The notes below the pieces were generated by a model. The model made no database searches. It was not told where the DNA came from and saw nothing but the letters and a program-made list of their open reading frames with translations. From positions 1 to 33,993 of the forward strand of contig JAEUQC010000188.1 in NCBI GenBank assembly GCA_016789905.1: DNA of 33,993 bases. Reading direction: 5' to 3'. A program made the position numbers and the translations under genes. Position 1 is the first letter of the stretch. The number at the start of each line of letters is the position of its first letter. This stretch comes from Bryobacterales bacterium. GTDB lineage: Bacteria > Acidobacteriota > Terriglobia > Bryobacterales > Bryobacteraceae. Below are positions 33,414 to 33,993 of this stretch, one piece after another.

Positions 33414-33633
33414 GGGGCTCGGACCTCGCTCATTTTTTGCATACCCAAAGATAGGGCGAAAACCCAACGGCGACCATAGGTACTCGGTACCCTACTTAGC
33501 TACATTTTCGCGTCGCTCCGATACTGAATCCAAAGTACTAAGGCGCATTAGAATCCCTCCATCATGTGCATGGAATGCGATATGATGCAGTCAGCCGCAG
33601 TGTCCTCTGGGACCATTCGCTTTGGAGCATTTA

Positions 33634-33993
33634 ATGTCAAGAAAAACCCTGTTGTTAACGGCGTTAGCGTGCGTTGCCGCCGCTACTACGCTTTCGGCGC
33701 AAGAAGTCCGCGCCAGCCTCTCCGGCGTCATCACCGACCCCTCCGGCGCCCCAATTCCGGCCGCCAAAATCACGGTTACTAACGTCGCGAAGAACACGTC
33801 CATCGTCTCTATGTCCAACGACAGTGGCCTGTACAGCACACCTCTGCTGGAACCGGCCGCCTATAACGTTGCCGTGGAAAAGGATGGATTCCGTCGCGTA
33901 GTCCGCGAAAACGTGGTGTTGCAGTCTCTCGACAAGGCCCGTCTCGACATCCAGTTGCAGATTGGCGCCGTCGCAGACTCGATCACTGTCGAC
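33634..33993 (+). CDS. Carboxypeptidase-regulatory-like / TonB-receptor-like protein, N-terminus only
   Basis: The frame starts with ATG at 33634, with GGAG six bases upstream, and runs off the window after 120 residues. It has a signal peptide (MSRKTLLLTALACVAAATTLSAQ). A carboxypeptidase-regulatory-like Ig fold follows: SGVITDPSGAPIPAAKITVTNVAKNTS, then SGLYSTPLLEPAAYNVAVEKDGFRRVV and QLQIGAVADSITV (quoted in parts). In acidobacteria this N-terminal module normally precedes a plug and a 22-strand outer-membrane barrel of the Oar/TonB-dependent receptor type, about 1000-1200 residues in all. The barrel is outside the window, so only the family is inferred. The large gap before it suggests its own promoter, but no clear boxes were found. 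Confidence 0.85.
   Translation, partial: MSRKTLLLTALACVAAATTLSAQEVRASLSGVITDPSGAPIPAAKITVTNVAKNTSIVSMSNDSGLYSTPLLEPAAYNVAVEKDGFRRVVRENVVLQSLDKARLDIQLQIGAVADSITVD

Overview
The window looks like chromosomal DNA from an Acidobacteriota member of the Bryobacterales/Solibacter type. This placement is inferred from gene content only. The DNA is GC-rich and diderm (an LptD gene is present). It holds a Ser/Thr kinase with a TPR tail, secreted beta-propeller/BACON proteins, a very large repeat-built surface protein of acidobacterial type, and the start of a carboxypeptidase-regulatory/TonB-receptor-like protein. No rRNA, tRNA, CRISPR array, phage gene or intact insertion sequence was seen.

Layout. 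(1) 1-5334, minus strand: a truncated propeller-BACON secreted protein, a membrane Ser/Thr kinase with TPRs, and a Tat-targeted lactonase-family propeller. (2) 5352-7679, minus: lptD, 17 bp upstream of the lactonase gene. (3) 7871-11023, plus: a zinc-ribbon RDD membrane protein, a RibB with a degenerate GTP cyclohydrolase II domain (RibBX-like), and an unknown exported protein. (4) 11024-13882: an accessory patch with a 132-bp tandem repeat, a class B-type acid phosphatase, a diverged third repeat copy, and an Rpn-like PD-(D/E)XK gene. (5) 13981-22784, plus: a dense housekeeping run, valS-nadC-birA-coaX-unknown (with stop/start overlaps) followed by TPR-yvcK-glmU. (6) 22781-24052, minus: truB and a small charged lipoprotein gene whose end overlaps glmU. 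(7) 24094-25890, plus: an ABC exporter, closed by a strong terminator shared with the convergent 1555-residue surface protein (25949-30616, minus). (8) 30856-33993, plus: an unknown exported protein, a P1-family (DmpA-type) peptidase, and the N-terminus of the receptor-like protein.

How genes work together. Block 5 joins tRNA charging, NAD, biotin and CoA cofactor steps and cell-wall precursor supply (YvcK, GlmU). lptD and the ABC exporter serve the envelope. Much of the rest is exported or surface-exposed.

The most striking item is the Rpn-like gene. It carries a well-placed in-frame internal ribosome binding site and ATG that would give a separate 90-residue C-terminal protein. Just after that start it has a perfect 12-bp tandem duplication encoding four-residue repeats. 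This is the architecture reported for Rpn gene-within-gene toxin/antitoxin phage-defence loci, but here the active-site Lys/Gln position appears to be Val. Other points of note are the RibBX-like protein, the repeat elements flanking the phosphatase gene, and the five cysteine-paired repeats of the surface protein.
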